From the NCBI GenBank assembly GCA_050742255.1, contig JBOGHU010000024.1, positions 1-47,167 on the forward strand: DNA of 47,167 nucleotides, written 5' to 3'. Each line of letters opens with the position of its first letter. Position 1 is the first letter of the stretch. The translations under genes were made by a program, and so were the position numbers. Positions 25,196-33,269 of this stretch are shown here, piece by piece. Under the pieces are notes generated by a model. The model was not told where the DNA came from, ran no database searches, and worked only from the letters and a program-made list of their open reading frames with translations. The DNA is from JBOGHU01 sp050742255. GTDB lineage: Bacteria > Actinomycetota > Acidimicrobiia > Acidimicrobiales > CADCSY01.

Positions 25196-26197
25196 ATGGG
25201 CACGACCGATCCATCGACCTTGCGTGGCACCCACGAGGCTCCGGCCACCCGTTGGACGTCAGGCGCGCCCACCTCGTTCGTCCGGACCGCAGGCCTGTCA
25301 TGCCTGGTCGGCGCCCTCATCGGCGTGGTCAGCGCGCTCGTCACGGCCTTCATCCCACCCTCCGTCTCGTCGGAGCGGTACAGCTATCCGTACACACCGA
25401 CTGGCTTCGTCATGGCCGAGATGGTCTTCATCGTCAACCACGTGCTGCTGCTCGTGGGGATGCTCGGTCTGGCCCGTTCCGGCGCCGTCGGTACCGGCCG
25501 CCTCGGGCGCACCGGCCTGTGGATCTCGATCAGCGGGATGGCCGCGCTCACGCTGTGCGAGGTACGTGCGGCGAGGTTGGCCAATGATCCCTACCCCTCG
25601 CCGAGCACCGATGCCCTCGAAGGTCTCTTCGGTGTCGCTTCGGTCCTCATCGGCCTCGGCCTGGTGCTCGCAGGCATCGCGGTCGTGCGAGCGCGCCATT
25701 GGGCCGGCTGGCACCGGTTCGTGGCGCTGACCTGCGGCGTCGCCGTCTTCGTCATCGTGATCCCGGGCGTCTTCGGCCCCTTCCTCGCCGGCCGCCTGGT
25801 CCTCGCTGTCTGGATGCTGATGTTCGCGGCGCTCGGGGCGGCCCTGCTCCGGGCGCTCCCGTCGCGGCGGCCCTGCTCTCCGGTCACTCGACGTCGGTGG
25901 GCGACGCCGGACGACCGGAGAACAGGACGGCCTGAGCCGCAAGGCGCGCTCAGGGCCGCCATGGGTGGTCCCGTCGCGGATGCGCCGTTACAGTCTGGGC
26001 GCCACAGCCTGCTCGCCCGATCGGAGCAGGCCGGCAAGGGGGAGTCTCATGCGCGAGGAGTTGCGGGTCGAGGTCCGGCCCTTCGGCCCGAGCCCGGAGG
26101 CCCTCGGCCAGTTGGCGGCACGGCTGACCGACCATCCGCTCGTGCGCGAGACGCTCGGCCGGGCACGCCACCGGGTGCTGGGCTGGGACCTGGTTGA
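25196..26197 (+). CDS. Hypothetical integral membrane protein
   Basis: The first 225 residues contain about six helices (LSCLVGALIGVVSALVTAFI, MVFIVNHVLLLVGMLGLA, LWISISGMAALTL, GVASVLIGLGLVLAGIAVV, FVALTCGVAVFVIVIPGVFG, LVLAVWMLMFAALGAALLRA). The remaining 100 residues are Arg/Gly/Pro-rich and overlap the next gene by 148 bp, so they look like read-through of a lost stop. A one-base slip near 25860 would end the protein at 25935 instead. ATG 25196 has AGGAGA upstream. No family recognised. Confidence 0.6.
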   Translation: MGTTDPSTLRGTHEAPATRWTSGAPTSFVRTAGLSCLVGALIGVVSALVTAFIPPSVSSERYSYPYTPTGFVMAEMVFIVNHVLLLVGMLGLARSGAVGTGRLGRTGLWISISGMAALTLCEVRAARLANDPYPSPSTDALEGLFGVASVLIGLGLVLAGIAVVRARHWAGWHRFVALTCGVAVFVIVIPGVFGPFLAGRLVLAVWMLMFAALGAALLRALPSRRPCSPVTRRRWATPDDRRTGRPEPQGALRAAMGGPVADAPLQSGRHSLLARSEQAGKGESHARGVAGRGPALRPEPGGPRPVGGTADRPSARARDARPGTPPGAGLGPG

Positions 26198-27644
26198 GCC
26201 CAGCGCCAAGACCGCTCGAGTCCGGGCGCCGACACGCTGGCGGGCCACGATCTACGACTACATCAACCATCGGACCCTGCTCACGGAGGACGCGCTGGGC
26301 GACGAGGACGCCATGACCGTGCGGGAGTCGGGACGCCAACCCCTCCCGAGCCCAGATGAGTTCAACGCCGCAGTGAAGATCCTGACTCGCCGCGACGAGA
26401 TCGGCCCCGCCCTGCGCGACGGGCGCCTGGTGCCCTACCCGCCGATGCCCCCGCTGGTCAGCTCGGACGACGTCGCCGGCGGCGGTCTCGAGCGCACCCT
26501 CGCCGTCGGCCTGCTCCCGGCCGACGGCAAGAGCCGCCACGAGATCGTCGGGGTCAACATGACCCGCCGCAGCGTCGTGCGCTTCGAGGGCGGGGCGCCG
26601 TTCCAGTCGGCGGCCCACAACCCGATCTGCGGCCTCCCCTCCGCCTCACAGCCCTCCGCCGCCAAGGGCACCCCGGGCCAGGCCTGGGTCACGGTGAGCC
26701 AGGGCGGGACGGTGCTCTGGCGCTTCCTGGTCGTGCGCCCGGCGGCTTCCTCGGGCACCAACGGCTCGGCCGTCGAGCTGCGCTACGTCGACTACAAGGG
26801 CAAGCGAGTGCTGTACCGGGCCCATGTGCCGATCCTCAACGTCCGCTACGACGGCAACGCCTGTGGGCCCTATCTCGACTGGCAGTACCAGGAGGGGATG
26901 ATCCAGGCGACGGGCGCCGACGTGGCCCCCGGCTTCCGACTGTGCCCGTCGCCGGCCACGACCATCCTCGACACCGGCAGCGACACGGGCAACTTCCTCG
27001 GCGTCGGCGTCTACGTGCAGGGCCTCGAGGTCGTGCTGGTGAGCGAGATGCAGGCCGGCTGGTACCGCTACGTCAGCGAGTGGCGCCTCCGCGCCGACGG
27101 GACGATCCGTCCCCGCTTCGGCTTCGGGGCTACCCAGAGCTCCTGCGTCTGCACGGTCCACCACCACCATGCCTACTGGCGCTTGGACTTCGACCTGCGC
27201 ACCCCCGGCAACAATCGGGTGCGGGAGTTCAACGACCCACCGCTGTCCGGGTCGGCGAAGTGGCACACCAGGCGGTTCGAGACCCAGCGGCCCCGCAACC
27301 CGGCCCGGAGCCGCAGGTGGCGAGTCGGCAACACCGCCACGGGCGAGGCCTACGACATCGTCCCCGGTCCCGACGACGGCGTGGCCACCGCCTCACCCGA
27401 CTGGCCCTTCCCCCAGGGCGACGTGTGGCTGGTGCGCTACCGGGCGTCGGAGATCGACACCGGCGTGGTCGCCACCGGACCGCCCTACGAGGCCAACATC
27501 TCGAGCTTCGTGACGGGCGAGTCGATCGAAGATGCCGACGTGGTGGTCTGGTACGGCGCCCACTCCACCCATGACCTCGCCGCAGAGCCCCCGGGCAGCT
27601 TCGGCCACATCGTCGGTCCCGAGCTCAAGGCGGTGAAGTGGTGA
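26049..27644 (+). CDS. Copper amine oxidase-like protein with altered TPQ motif
   Basis: A 531-aa homologue of copper amine oxidases, which oxidise primary amines using Cu(II) and a topaquinone made from a Tyr. The C-terminal catalytic fold is recognisable: KGKRVLYRAHVPILNVRYDG, YLDWQYQEGMI (probable catalytic-base Asp), VHHHHAYWRLDFDLRTPGNN with the Cu-binding HxH at residues 371-374, and VVVWYGAHSTHD with a candidate third His. The cofactor Tyr is Tyr339 in AGWYRYVSEW. Family members have N-Y-[DE]-Y there; here Asn is Trp and Asp/Glu is Arg. The start is ATG 26049 with GGGGGAG just upstream; it lacks a signal peptide. It precedes a Liv-type transporter, which hints at an amine or amino acid substrate, but activity is unproven. 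Confidence 0.7.
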   Translation: MREELRVEVRPFGPSPEALGQLAARLTDHPLVRETLGRARHRVLGWDLVEPSAKTARVRAPTRWRATIYDYINHRTLLTEDALGDEDAMTVRESGRQPLPSPDEFNAAVKILTRRDEIGPALRDGRLVPYPPMPPLVSSDDVAGGGLERTLAVGLLPADGKSRHEIVGVNMTRRSVVRFEGGAPFQSAAHNPICGLPSASQPSAAKGTPGQAWVTVSQGGTVLWRFLVVRPAASSGTNGSAVELRYVDYKGKRVLYRAHVPILNVRYDGNACGPYLDWQYQEGMIQATGADVAPGFRLCPSPATTILDTGSDTGNFLGVGVYVQGLEVVLVSEMQAGWYRYVSEWRLRADGTIRPRFGFGATQSSCVCTVHHHHAYWRLDFDLRTPGNNRVREFNDPPLSGSAKWHTRRFETQRPRNPARSRRWRVGNTATGEAYDIVPGPDDGVATASPDWPFPQGDVWLVRYRASEIDTGVVATGPPYEANISSFVTGESIEDADVVVWYGAHSTHDLAAEPPGSFGHIVGPELKAVKW

Positions 27645-27758
27645 TCGAGGTCGCCGTGGCGGGGTGATCGCCGTCCCACGGCGACGGCAGACACGACGGG
27701 GACGACCGATCAGGGTCCCCGACAGCCGACCGACCAACGAGTCACGAGGAGGAGTCCG

Positions 27759-29042
27759 ATGAGAGACCAGGGCTCGCGCCGGGGCCCCACGCTCGTCGGC
27801 CTGTCCGTGGCGGCGCTCGCCCTCGTCCTCGCCGCGTGCGGCGACGGCCAGGACGACGGCGCCACCGAGCCGACGAGCGGTGCCGGCGGTGGCGACGTCA
27901 CCATCTACTCCAGCCTCCCGCTCCAGGGCGCCTCGCGCCCGATCGGCCAGGCGCTCGTGAACGGGATGACGCTGGCCTTCGAGCAGGCCGGGAACCAGGC
28001 AGGCGGCATGGAGGTCACCTACGTCTCGCTCGACGACTCCACCGCCCAGGCCGGCGCCTGGGCCCCCGAGGCCGAGTCGGCCAACGCCCGCAGGGCGATC
28101 CAGGACGACTCGGCGGTGGCGTACCTCGGCACCTTCAACTCCGGTGCGGCGGCGATCTCGATCCCGCTGCTCAACGAGGCGGGTATGGCGATGCTGAGCC
28201 CCGGCAACACCGCCGTGGGCCTCACCTCCGACGAGCCCGGCGCCGACGAGGGCGAGCCCGAGATCTACTACCCGACCGGGGTGCGCAACTACGCGCGGAT
28301 CGTCCCCAAGGACACCGTCCAAGGGGCGGCGCTGGCCACCGTGATGGAGCAGGACGGCTGCACCAGGGTGGCCATCCTCAACGACAAGGAGGTCTACGGC
28401 ATCGGCCTGGCCGCCAACGTCGAGATCGCCTCGGAGGGCCTCGGCTACGAGGTGGTCTCCAACATGGGCATCGATCCGAGGGCCGCCAACTACCGCGCCG
28501 TCGCCGCCGGCCTGGCGGCGGACGACGTCGACTGCTTCGTGTTCAGCGGGATCACCGCCAACGGGGCCGTGCAGCTCTTCAAGGACGTCGCCGCGGCCCT
28601 GCCCGACGCCAAGCTCTACGGGCCTGACGGGGTGGCCGAGTCGACCTTCTACGACCCGGCCGACGGGGGGCTGCCTGCCGACGTCGGCTCGCGGACCAAG
28701 GTCACGGTCGCCACGCTCGACCCCGACCAGTACTCCGAGGCCGGGCGCCAGTTCTTCACCGACTACGAGGAGAAGTACGGCGAAGCCAACCCCAACCCGT
28801 ACGCGATCTACGGCTACGAGGCCGCCAGCCTGATCCTCGACGTCCTCGAGCGGGCCGAGGACCCGACCGACCGGGAATCGGTGCGCGAGGCGCTGTTCGC
28901 CACCGAGGACCGTGACTCGGTGCTCGGCACCTACAGCATCGACGAGAACGGCGACACCACGCTGACCACCTACGGCGTGTACCGGATCGAGGATGGCGAG
29001 CTCGTCTTCGACCAGTCGGTGGAGACGGACCCGGGGGAGTGA
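27759..29042 (+). CDS. livK: Liv-type ABC transporter substrate-binding lipoprotein
   Basis: A 427-aa type I periplasmic binding protein that captures a branched-chain amino acid, amide or related compound. The signal peptide ends in the lipobox LAAC (LALVLAACGDG). Family features include VTIYSSLPLQGASRPIGQAL, GTFNSGAAAISIPLLNEAG, SPGNTAVGL and YGYEAASLILDVLERA. ATG 27759 has GAGGAG upstream. It heads the five-gene livKHMGF-like operon. The exact ligand is not readable; the neighbouring amine oxidase homologue makes amines worth testing. Confidence 0.9.
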   Translation: MRDQGSRRGPTLVGLSVAALALVLAACGDGQDDGATEPTSGAGGGDVTIYSSLPLQGASRPIGQALVNGMTLAFEQAGNQAGGMEVTYVSLDDSTAQAGAWAPEAESANARRAIQDDSAVAYLGTFNSGAAAISIPLLNEAGMAMLSPGNTAVGLTSDEPGADEGEPEIYYPTGVRNYARIVPKDTVQGAALATVMEQDGCTRVAILNDKEVYGIGLAANVEIASEGLGYEVVSNMGIDPRAANYRAVAAGLAADDVDCFVFSGITANGAVQLFKDVAAALPDAKLYGPDGVAESTFYDPADGGLPADVGSRTKVTVATLDPDQYSEAGRQFFTDYEEKYGEANPNPYAIYGYEAASLILDVLERAEDPTDRESVREALFATEDRDSVLGTYSIDENGDTTLTTYGVYRIEDGELVFDQSVETDPGE

Positions 29043-29153
29043 CCACGAGGTACCGGGGTCGGGCCGCACCGTCGGCCGGGCCCCGCGAGGAACCGTCGTC
29101 CGGCCCGAGGCCACCCCGGCACGCAGCGATCGGCGGAACGGACGGCGCGGGGG

Positions 29154-30185
29154 GTGAGGGCGGCGCTCGCCGGGCTCCGTGAGGCCGTCTCCCGACGGGG
29201 GCTGGTCGTCGTGCTGGTGGCGACGCTGGTCGCCCTCGGGACGAGCGACCTGGCGAACGAGGGCAACCTCACCCGGCTGGGCAACAACCTCGTCGACGGC
29301 CTCTCCAACGGTTCGATCTGGGCCCTGGTCGCGATCGGTTACACCCTGGTGTACGGGATCGTCGAGCTGATCAACTTCGCCCACGGCGAGGTGTTCATGA
29401 TCGGCTCCTTCGTCGCCGTCGGGCTCTACGGGCTGCTCGGCCTCGGCCTGGCCACGGCCGTCCCGCTGCTGGTCGTCGGCCTGCTCGTCTGCCTGATCGT
29501 GGCGGCGCTGGCGAGCGGCGTCCTCAACGTGATGATCGAGCGGGTCGGCTACCGGCCGCTCCGGGAAGCGCCGCGCCTGGCGCCGCTGATCACCGCGGTG
29601 GGCTTCTCCTTCATCCTCCAGAACGTCGGCCTGCTCTGGCTCGGCGGCTCCCCCGCGAGCGTTCCCGACCTGATCCGCTCGCAGGCCGGGCTGGTCGAGG
29701 TGGCCGGGATCACCGTCAGCCGCGGCGACGCCCTGGCTGTCGTCGTCACCGCGCCGCTGGTGATCGGGCTGACCCTGTTCATCTCCCGCACCCGCCTGGG
29801 CAAGGCGATGCGGGCGACCGCCCAGGACCCCGAGGCGGCGCGCCTGATGGGGATCGACGTGGACACCACCATCTCGGTGACGTTCCTCCTGGTCGGGCTC
29901 ATGGCAGGCGCGGCGGGGCTCGTCTACGCGCTCTACCAGACCACCATCTGGTACTTCCAGGGCTTCACCGCCGGGCTGATCGCCTTCACCGCTGCGGTCA
30001 TGGGCGGGATCGGCAACGTGCGGGGCGCCCTGCTGGGCGGGCTGATCATCGGGGTCATCCAGCAGACCTCCGACAACCGGCTCGGCTCCGAGTGGACCCC
30101 GGCGGTGGTCTTCGGGTTCCTCGTCCTGATCATGGTGCTGCGCCCCGAGGGGCTGCTCGGCGAGAGGACGAGGCAGGCGGCATGA
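29154..30185 (+). CDS. livH: Liv-type ABC transporter permease LivH
   Basis: A 343-aa inner-membrane permease with the LivH pattern: LVDGLSNGSIWALVAIGYTL, YGIVELINFAHGEVFMIG, RTRLGKAMRATAQDPEAARL, MGIDVDTTI, and RPEGLLGERTRQAA at the C-terminus. It pairs with LivM to form the pore. The start is GTG 29154 after a 111-bp GC-rich gap; a ribosome site is weak. It is followed 4 bp later by livM. Confidence 0.9.
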   Translation: MRAALAGLREAVSRRGLVVVLVATLVALGTSDLANEGNLTRLGNNLVDGLSNGSIWALVAIGYTLVYGIVELINFAHGEVFMIGSFVAVGLYGLLGLGLATAVPLLVVGLLVCLIVAALASGVLNVMIERVGYRPLREAPRLAPLITAVGFSFILQNVGLLWLGGSPASVPDLIRSQAGLVEVAGITVSRGDALAVVVTAPLVIGLTLFISRTRLGKAMRATAQDPEAARLMGIDVDTTISVTFLLVGLMAGAAGLVYALYQTTIWYFQGFTAGLIAFTAAVMGGIGNVRGALLGGLIIGVIQQTSDNRLGSEWTPAVVFGFLVLIMVLRPEGLLGERTRQAA

Positions 30186-30189
30186 AGCG

Positions 30190-31434
30190 GTGAGCGCCTC
30201 GGGCACCCTCGTGCAGGGCTTGGGGCGCCTGTCCGGCCTGCCCCACCTGCGGCGGGTGGCGGTGGTCGCGGCCGTCGCCGTGGCTGCCATCCTGCCCTTC
30301 CTCTTCGACAGCGGCAGCCCGTTCATCGACGACTGCGTGCTGGCGCTCGCCTACGTGGTGATGGCGCTCGGGCTCAACATCATCGTCGGCTATGCCGGCC
30401 TGCTCGACCTGGGCTACGTGGCCTTCTTCGCCATCGGCGCCTACACCATGGGCTGGCTGGGCTCGGCGTTCTTCTCCGGCGCCGACGGCGGCGGCGGGTT
30501 CCACCTCCTGGTGGGCTCGCCGGTCTCCGAGCTCCCCGGCATCCACCTCAACTTCCTGGTGGTCGCCCTGTTCGCCATGGCCTTCACGACGGTCGCAGGG
30601 GTGGCCATCGGCCTGCCGACGCTGCGGCTTCGGGGTGACTACATCGCCATCGTCACCCTCGCGTTCGGCGAGATCATCGGCCGGGTGGCGATCAACGGCG
30701 ACGAGGTGCGGATCGGCGGCGCCTGGGACGCCACCATCGCCAAGCTCCCGCTTGTCCCTACCATCGGCCCCGAGGCGACGCTGACCGCCGGGCGGCGGGG
30801 GATCACGCCGGTCGACCGGATCGACCTGCCCCTGGCGGAGCGGTTCGGCGCCCTCGACCTGCGCCCGTGGTACCTGGTGGCGCTGGCGCTGGTGCTGCTC
30901 GTGGTCTTCACCGACCGGCGGCTCCGCGAGTCCCGCCACGGCCGTGCCTGGGTCGCCCTGCGTGAGGACGAGGTCGCCGCCGCCACCATGGGGATCCCGC
31001 TGGTCCGCACCAAGCTCCTGGCCTACGGGATCGGCGCGGCCTTCGGCGGGCTGTCGGGTGCCTTCCTCGGCTCCTACCTGAACACGGTCAACGCCGACCA
31101 GTTCCAGTTCTCCTTCTCCATCTTCATCCTCGCCATGGTGATCCTCGGCGGCCTGGGGTCGGCCCGCGGCGTGATCGTCGGAGCCGTGGCGCTGGCGTTC
31201 GTGAACAACCGCCTGATCCCCGACGTGCTGAACCCGCTGCCTCGCCAGCTGGGGCTCGACCTCGACCTCACCCAGCTCAGCTTCGGGATCTTCGGCTTCC
31301 TGCTCGTGATCATGATGGTGCTCCGCCCCGAGGGGTTGCTCCCCGAGCGGCGTCGGCGACTCGAGATGAAGGGTGTGGGTGCGGGGCGCGGCGAGCTGGC
31401 CGGGTCGGCCGGGACCGAGGAGCAGGTGACATGA
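30190..31434 (+). CDS. livM: Liv-type ABC transporter permease LivM
   Basis: A 414-aa permease with the LivM signatures ALGLNIIVGYAGLLDLGYVA, FFAIGAYTMGW, RLRGDYIAIVTLAFGEI, GRAWVALREDEVAAATMGI and RPEGLLPERRRR. The insertion around 480-560 bp from the start (GADGGGGFHLLVG) is a loop. Its GTG starts 4 bp after livH, and its TGA overlaps the livG ATG. Confidence 0.92.
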   Translation: MSASGTLVQGLGRLSGLPHLRRVAVVAAVAVAAILPFLFDSGSPFIDDCVLALAYVVMALGLNIIVGYAGLLDLGYVAFFAIGAYTMGWLGSAFFSGADGGGGFHLLVGSPVSELPGIHLNFLVVALFAMAFTTVAGVAIGLPTLRLRGDYIAIVTLAFGEIIGRVAINGDEVRIGGAWDATIAKLPLVPTIGPEATLTAGRRGITPVDRIDLPLAERFGALDLRPWYLVALALVLLVVFTDRRLRESRHGRAWVALREDEVAAATMGIPLVRTKLLAYGIGAAFGGLSGAFLGSYLNTVNADQFQFSFSIFILAMVILGGLGSARGVIVGAVALAFVNNRLIPDVLNPLPRQLGLDLDLTQLSFGIFGFLLVIMMVLRPEGLLPERRRRLEMKGVGAGRGELAGSAGTEEQVT

Positions 31435-32252
31435 GCACCGCCGCTCCGCTCCTGGAGGTGCAGGAGGTCGGCAAGGCGTTCGGGGGCCTCGTCGCGCTGC
31501 AGCGGGTGACCTTCTCGGTGCCGGAGCGTTCGATCGTCTCGGTCATCGGCCCCAACGGGGCAGGCAAGACCACCCTCTTCAACCTGTTGACCGGCCTCTA
31601 CCGCCCCTCGGCCGGTCGCGTGCTCCTTCGTGGCCGCGACATCACCCGGGCGCGCCCGGACCGGATCCTGGCCATGGGGATCGCGCGGACCTTCCAGAAC
31701 ATCCGCCTGTTCCCGACGATGACGGCGCTGGAGAACGTGCTGATCGGCTGCCACGCCCGGCTCCGCGCGAGCCTCTTCGGCTCGATCCTCCGTCCCCCCT
31801 GGGTCCGGCGGGAGGAAGCTGCGGCGCGCCAGCGGGCGCGCCAGGAGCTGGACTACGTCGGTATCGCCGAGCGGCTCTTCGAGCAGCCGGTCACCGGCCT
31901 GTCCTACGGCGACCAGCGGCGGGTGGAGGTCGCCCGCGCCCTCGCCTCCGGTCCGGAGGTGCTCCTGCTGGACGAGCCGACGGCCGGGATGAACCCGAAC
32001 GAGTCGGCGACCCTCACGGCCTTCATGCGCACGCTGCGAGACGAGCGGGACGTGGCGATCCTGCTCATCGAGCACGACATGAAGGTCGTGATGGGCGTCT
32101 CCGAGCACATCACCGTGCTCGACCACGGCGAGAAGATCGCCGAGGGAGCGCCTCGGGAGATCCGCGACGATCCCCGGGTGATCGAGGCCTACCTCGGCAC
32201 CGGGCAACGGAGCGAGCCGGGCCGGCGGGGGGAGGCCGGGGACGAGGGTTAG
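31431..32252 (+). CDS. livG: Liv-type ABC transporter ATP-binding protein LivG
   Basis: A 273-aa ATPase with Walker A GPNGAGKTT, Q-loop TFQNIRLFPTMTALENVL, signature LSYGDQRRVEVARAL, Walker B VLLLDEPTAGMNP and the extended LivG C-terminal segment ending in EAYLGT. ATGA overlap with livM indicates translational coupling. The signature reads YGDQRR as in LivG rather than GGEQQM as in LivF, which separates the two ATPases. Confidence 0.93.
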   Translation: MSTAAPLLEVQEVGKAFGGLVALQRVTFSVPERSIVSVIGPNGAGKTTLFNLLTGLYRPSAGRVLLRGRDITRARPDRILAMGIARTFQNIRLFPTMTALENVLIGCHARLRASLFGSILRPPWVRREEAAARQRARQELDYVGIAERLFEQPVTGLSYGDQRRVEVARALASGPEVLLLDEPTAGMNPNESATLTAFMRTLRDERDVAILLIEHDMKVVMGVSEHITVLDHGEKIAEGAPREIRDDPRVIEAYLGTGQRSEPGRRGEAGDEG

Positions 32253-32253
32253 C

Positions 32254-32970
32254 TTGGTCGGCGTGGCCCTGCTCGAGGTGTGCGACATACACACCCGCTA
32301 CGGCTCGATCAAGGCCCTGCACGGGGTGTCGCTGGCGGTCGAGGAGGGCGAGGTGGTGACGATCATCGGCTCCAACGGGGCCGGCAAGTCGACCACGCTG
32401 CGCTCGATCTCGGGCTTGAACCCCCCGACCTCCGGGTCGATCCGCTTCGCCGGCCGCCGCATCGACCGGCTGGCACCGCAGGAGATCGTCGCCCTCGGGG
32501 TCTCCCACGTCCCCGAGGGCCGGCGCTGCTTCCAGCGGATGACCGTCCGCGAGAACCTCGAGGTGGGGGGTTACCTGCGGCATGGCGACGCGGTCAGGGC
32601 CGACCTCGAGCGCGTCTTCGAGCTCTTCCCGCGGCTGCGCGAGCGCGAGAGCCAGCCGGCAGGGACGATGTCGGGCGGTGAGCAGCAGATGCTGGCGATC
32701 GGCCGGGCGCTGATGGCCGACCCGAAGCTGCTGCTGCTCGACGAGCCTTCGATGGGCCTCGCCCCGATCCTCGTCGACCGCATCTACGAGACGATCGCCG
32801 AGATCAGCGAGCGGGGCACGACCATCCTCTTGGTCGAGCAGAACGCCAACTACGCGCTCGGCGCCTCGAGCCGGGGGTACGTCCTGGAGAGCGGGGCGGT
32901 CGCGCTCGCCGACGAGGCTCGAGCGCTCCGCGAGAGCCCCGAGGTGCAACGGTCCTACCTGGGCATATGA
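32254..32970 (+). CDS. livF: Liv-type ABC transporter ATP-binding protein LivF
   Basis: A 238-aa partner ATPase with Walker A GSNGAGKST, VSHVPEGRRCFQRMTVRENL, signature MSGGEQQMLAIGRAL and Walker B LLLLDEPSMGLAP, all characteristic of LivF. The TTG at 32254 has GAGGG five bases upstream; GTG 32263 is an alternative but more distant from that site. Its TGA overlaps the ATG of a small membrane protein gene. Confidence 0.92.
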   Translation: MVGVALLEVCDIHTRYGSIKALHGVSLAVEEGEVVTIIGSNGAGKSTTLRSISGLNPPTSGSIRFAGRRIDRLAPQEIVALGVSHVPEGRRCFQRMTVRENLEVGGYLRHGDAVRADLERVFELFPRLRERESQPAGTMSGGEQQMLAIGRALMADPKLLLLDEPSMGLAPILVDRIYETIAEISERGTTILLVEQNANYALGASSRGYVLESGAVALADEARALRESPEVQRSYLGI

Positions 32971-33224
32971 GCGTCGGAACGGCGATCCTGAACCTCCTCC
33001 CGGTGGCGCTGATCGGGCCCACGGGACTGCTGCTCCTCTACCTGTGGCTCGGCTCCGCCATCGCCGCGTCGTGGATCTCCGCCCGCAAGGGCTACGGCGA
33101 GCGCCCCGGCCTGGCCGCGGGCCTGCTGCTGGCCCCGATCGGGGTCGCCCTGTGGCTCTTGTGGCCGGCGAAGCCAGGGTCGCGCTGGCGCACCGGGAGA
33201 GCAGTCGGCCGCCCTCGGCGGTGA
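32967..33224 (+). CDS. Small membrane protein at the end of the Liv operon
   Basis: An 85-aa product with an ATGA overlap with livF, so it is almost surely co-translated. It has hydrophobic segments LIGPTGLLLLYLWLGSAIAA and LAAGLLLAPIGVALWLLWPA, and a basic C-terminus. Family unknown; a helper for the transporter or an unrelated passenger are both possible. Confidence 0.65.
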   Translation: MSVGTAILNLLPVALIGPTGLLLLYLWLGSAIAASWISARKGYGERPGLAAGLLLAPIGVALWLLWPAKPGSRWRTGRAVGRPRR

Positions 33225-33269
33225 GCTCGGACCCGGGTCGGATGGGGACGTGGAGGTCGCGCCGGCGAG

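Noticed and set aside
27393..30326. A 977-codon minus-strand frame opposite livK and livH
   Set aside because: The real genes on plus have lipobox, permease motifs and ribosome sites; the minus product is charged low-complexity sequence.
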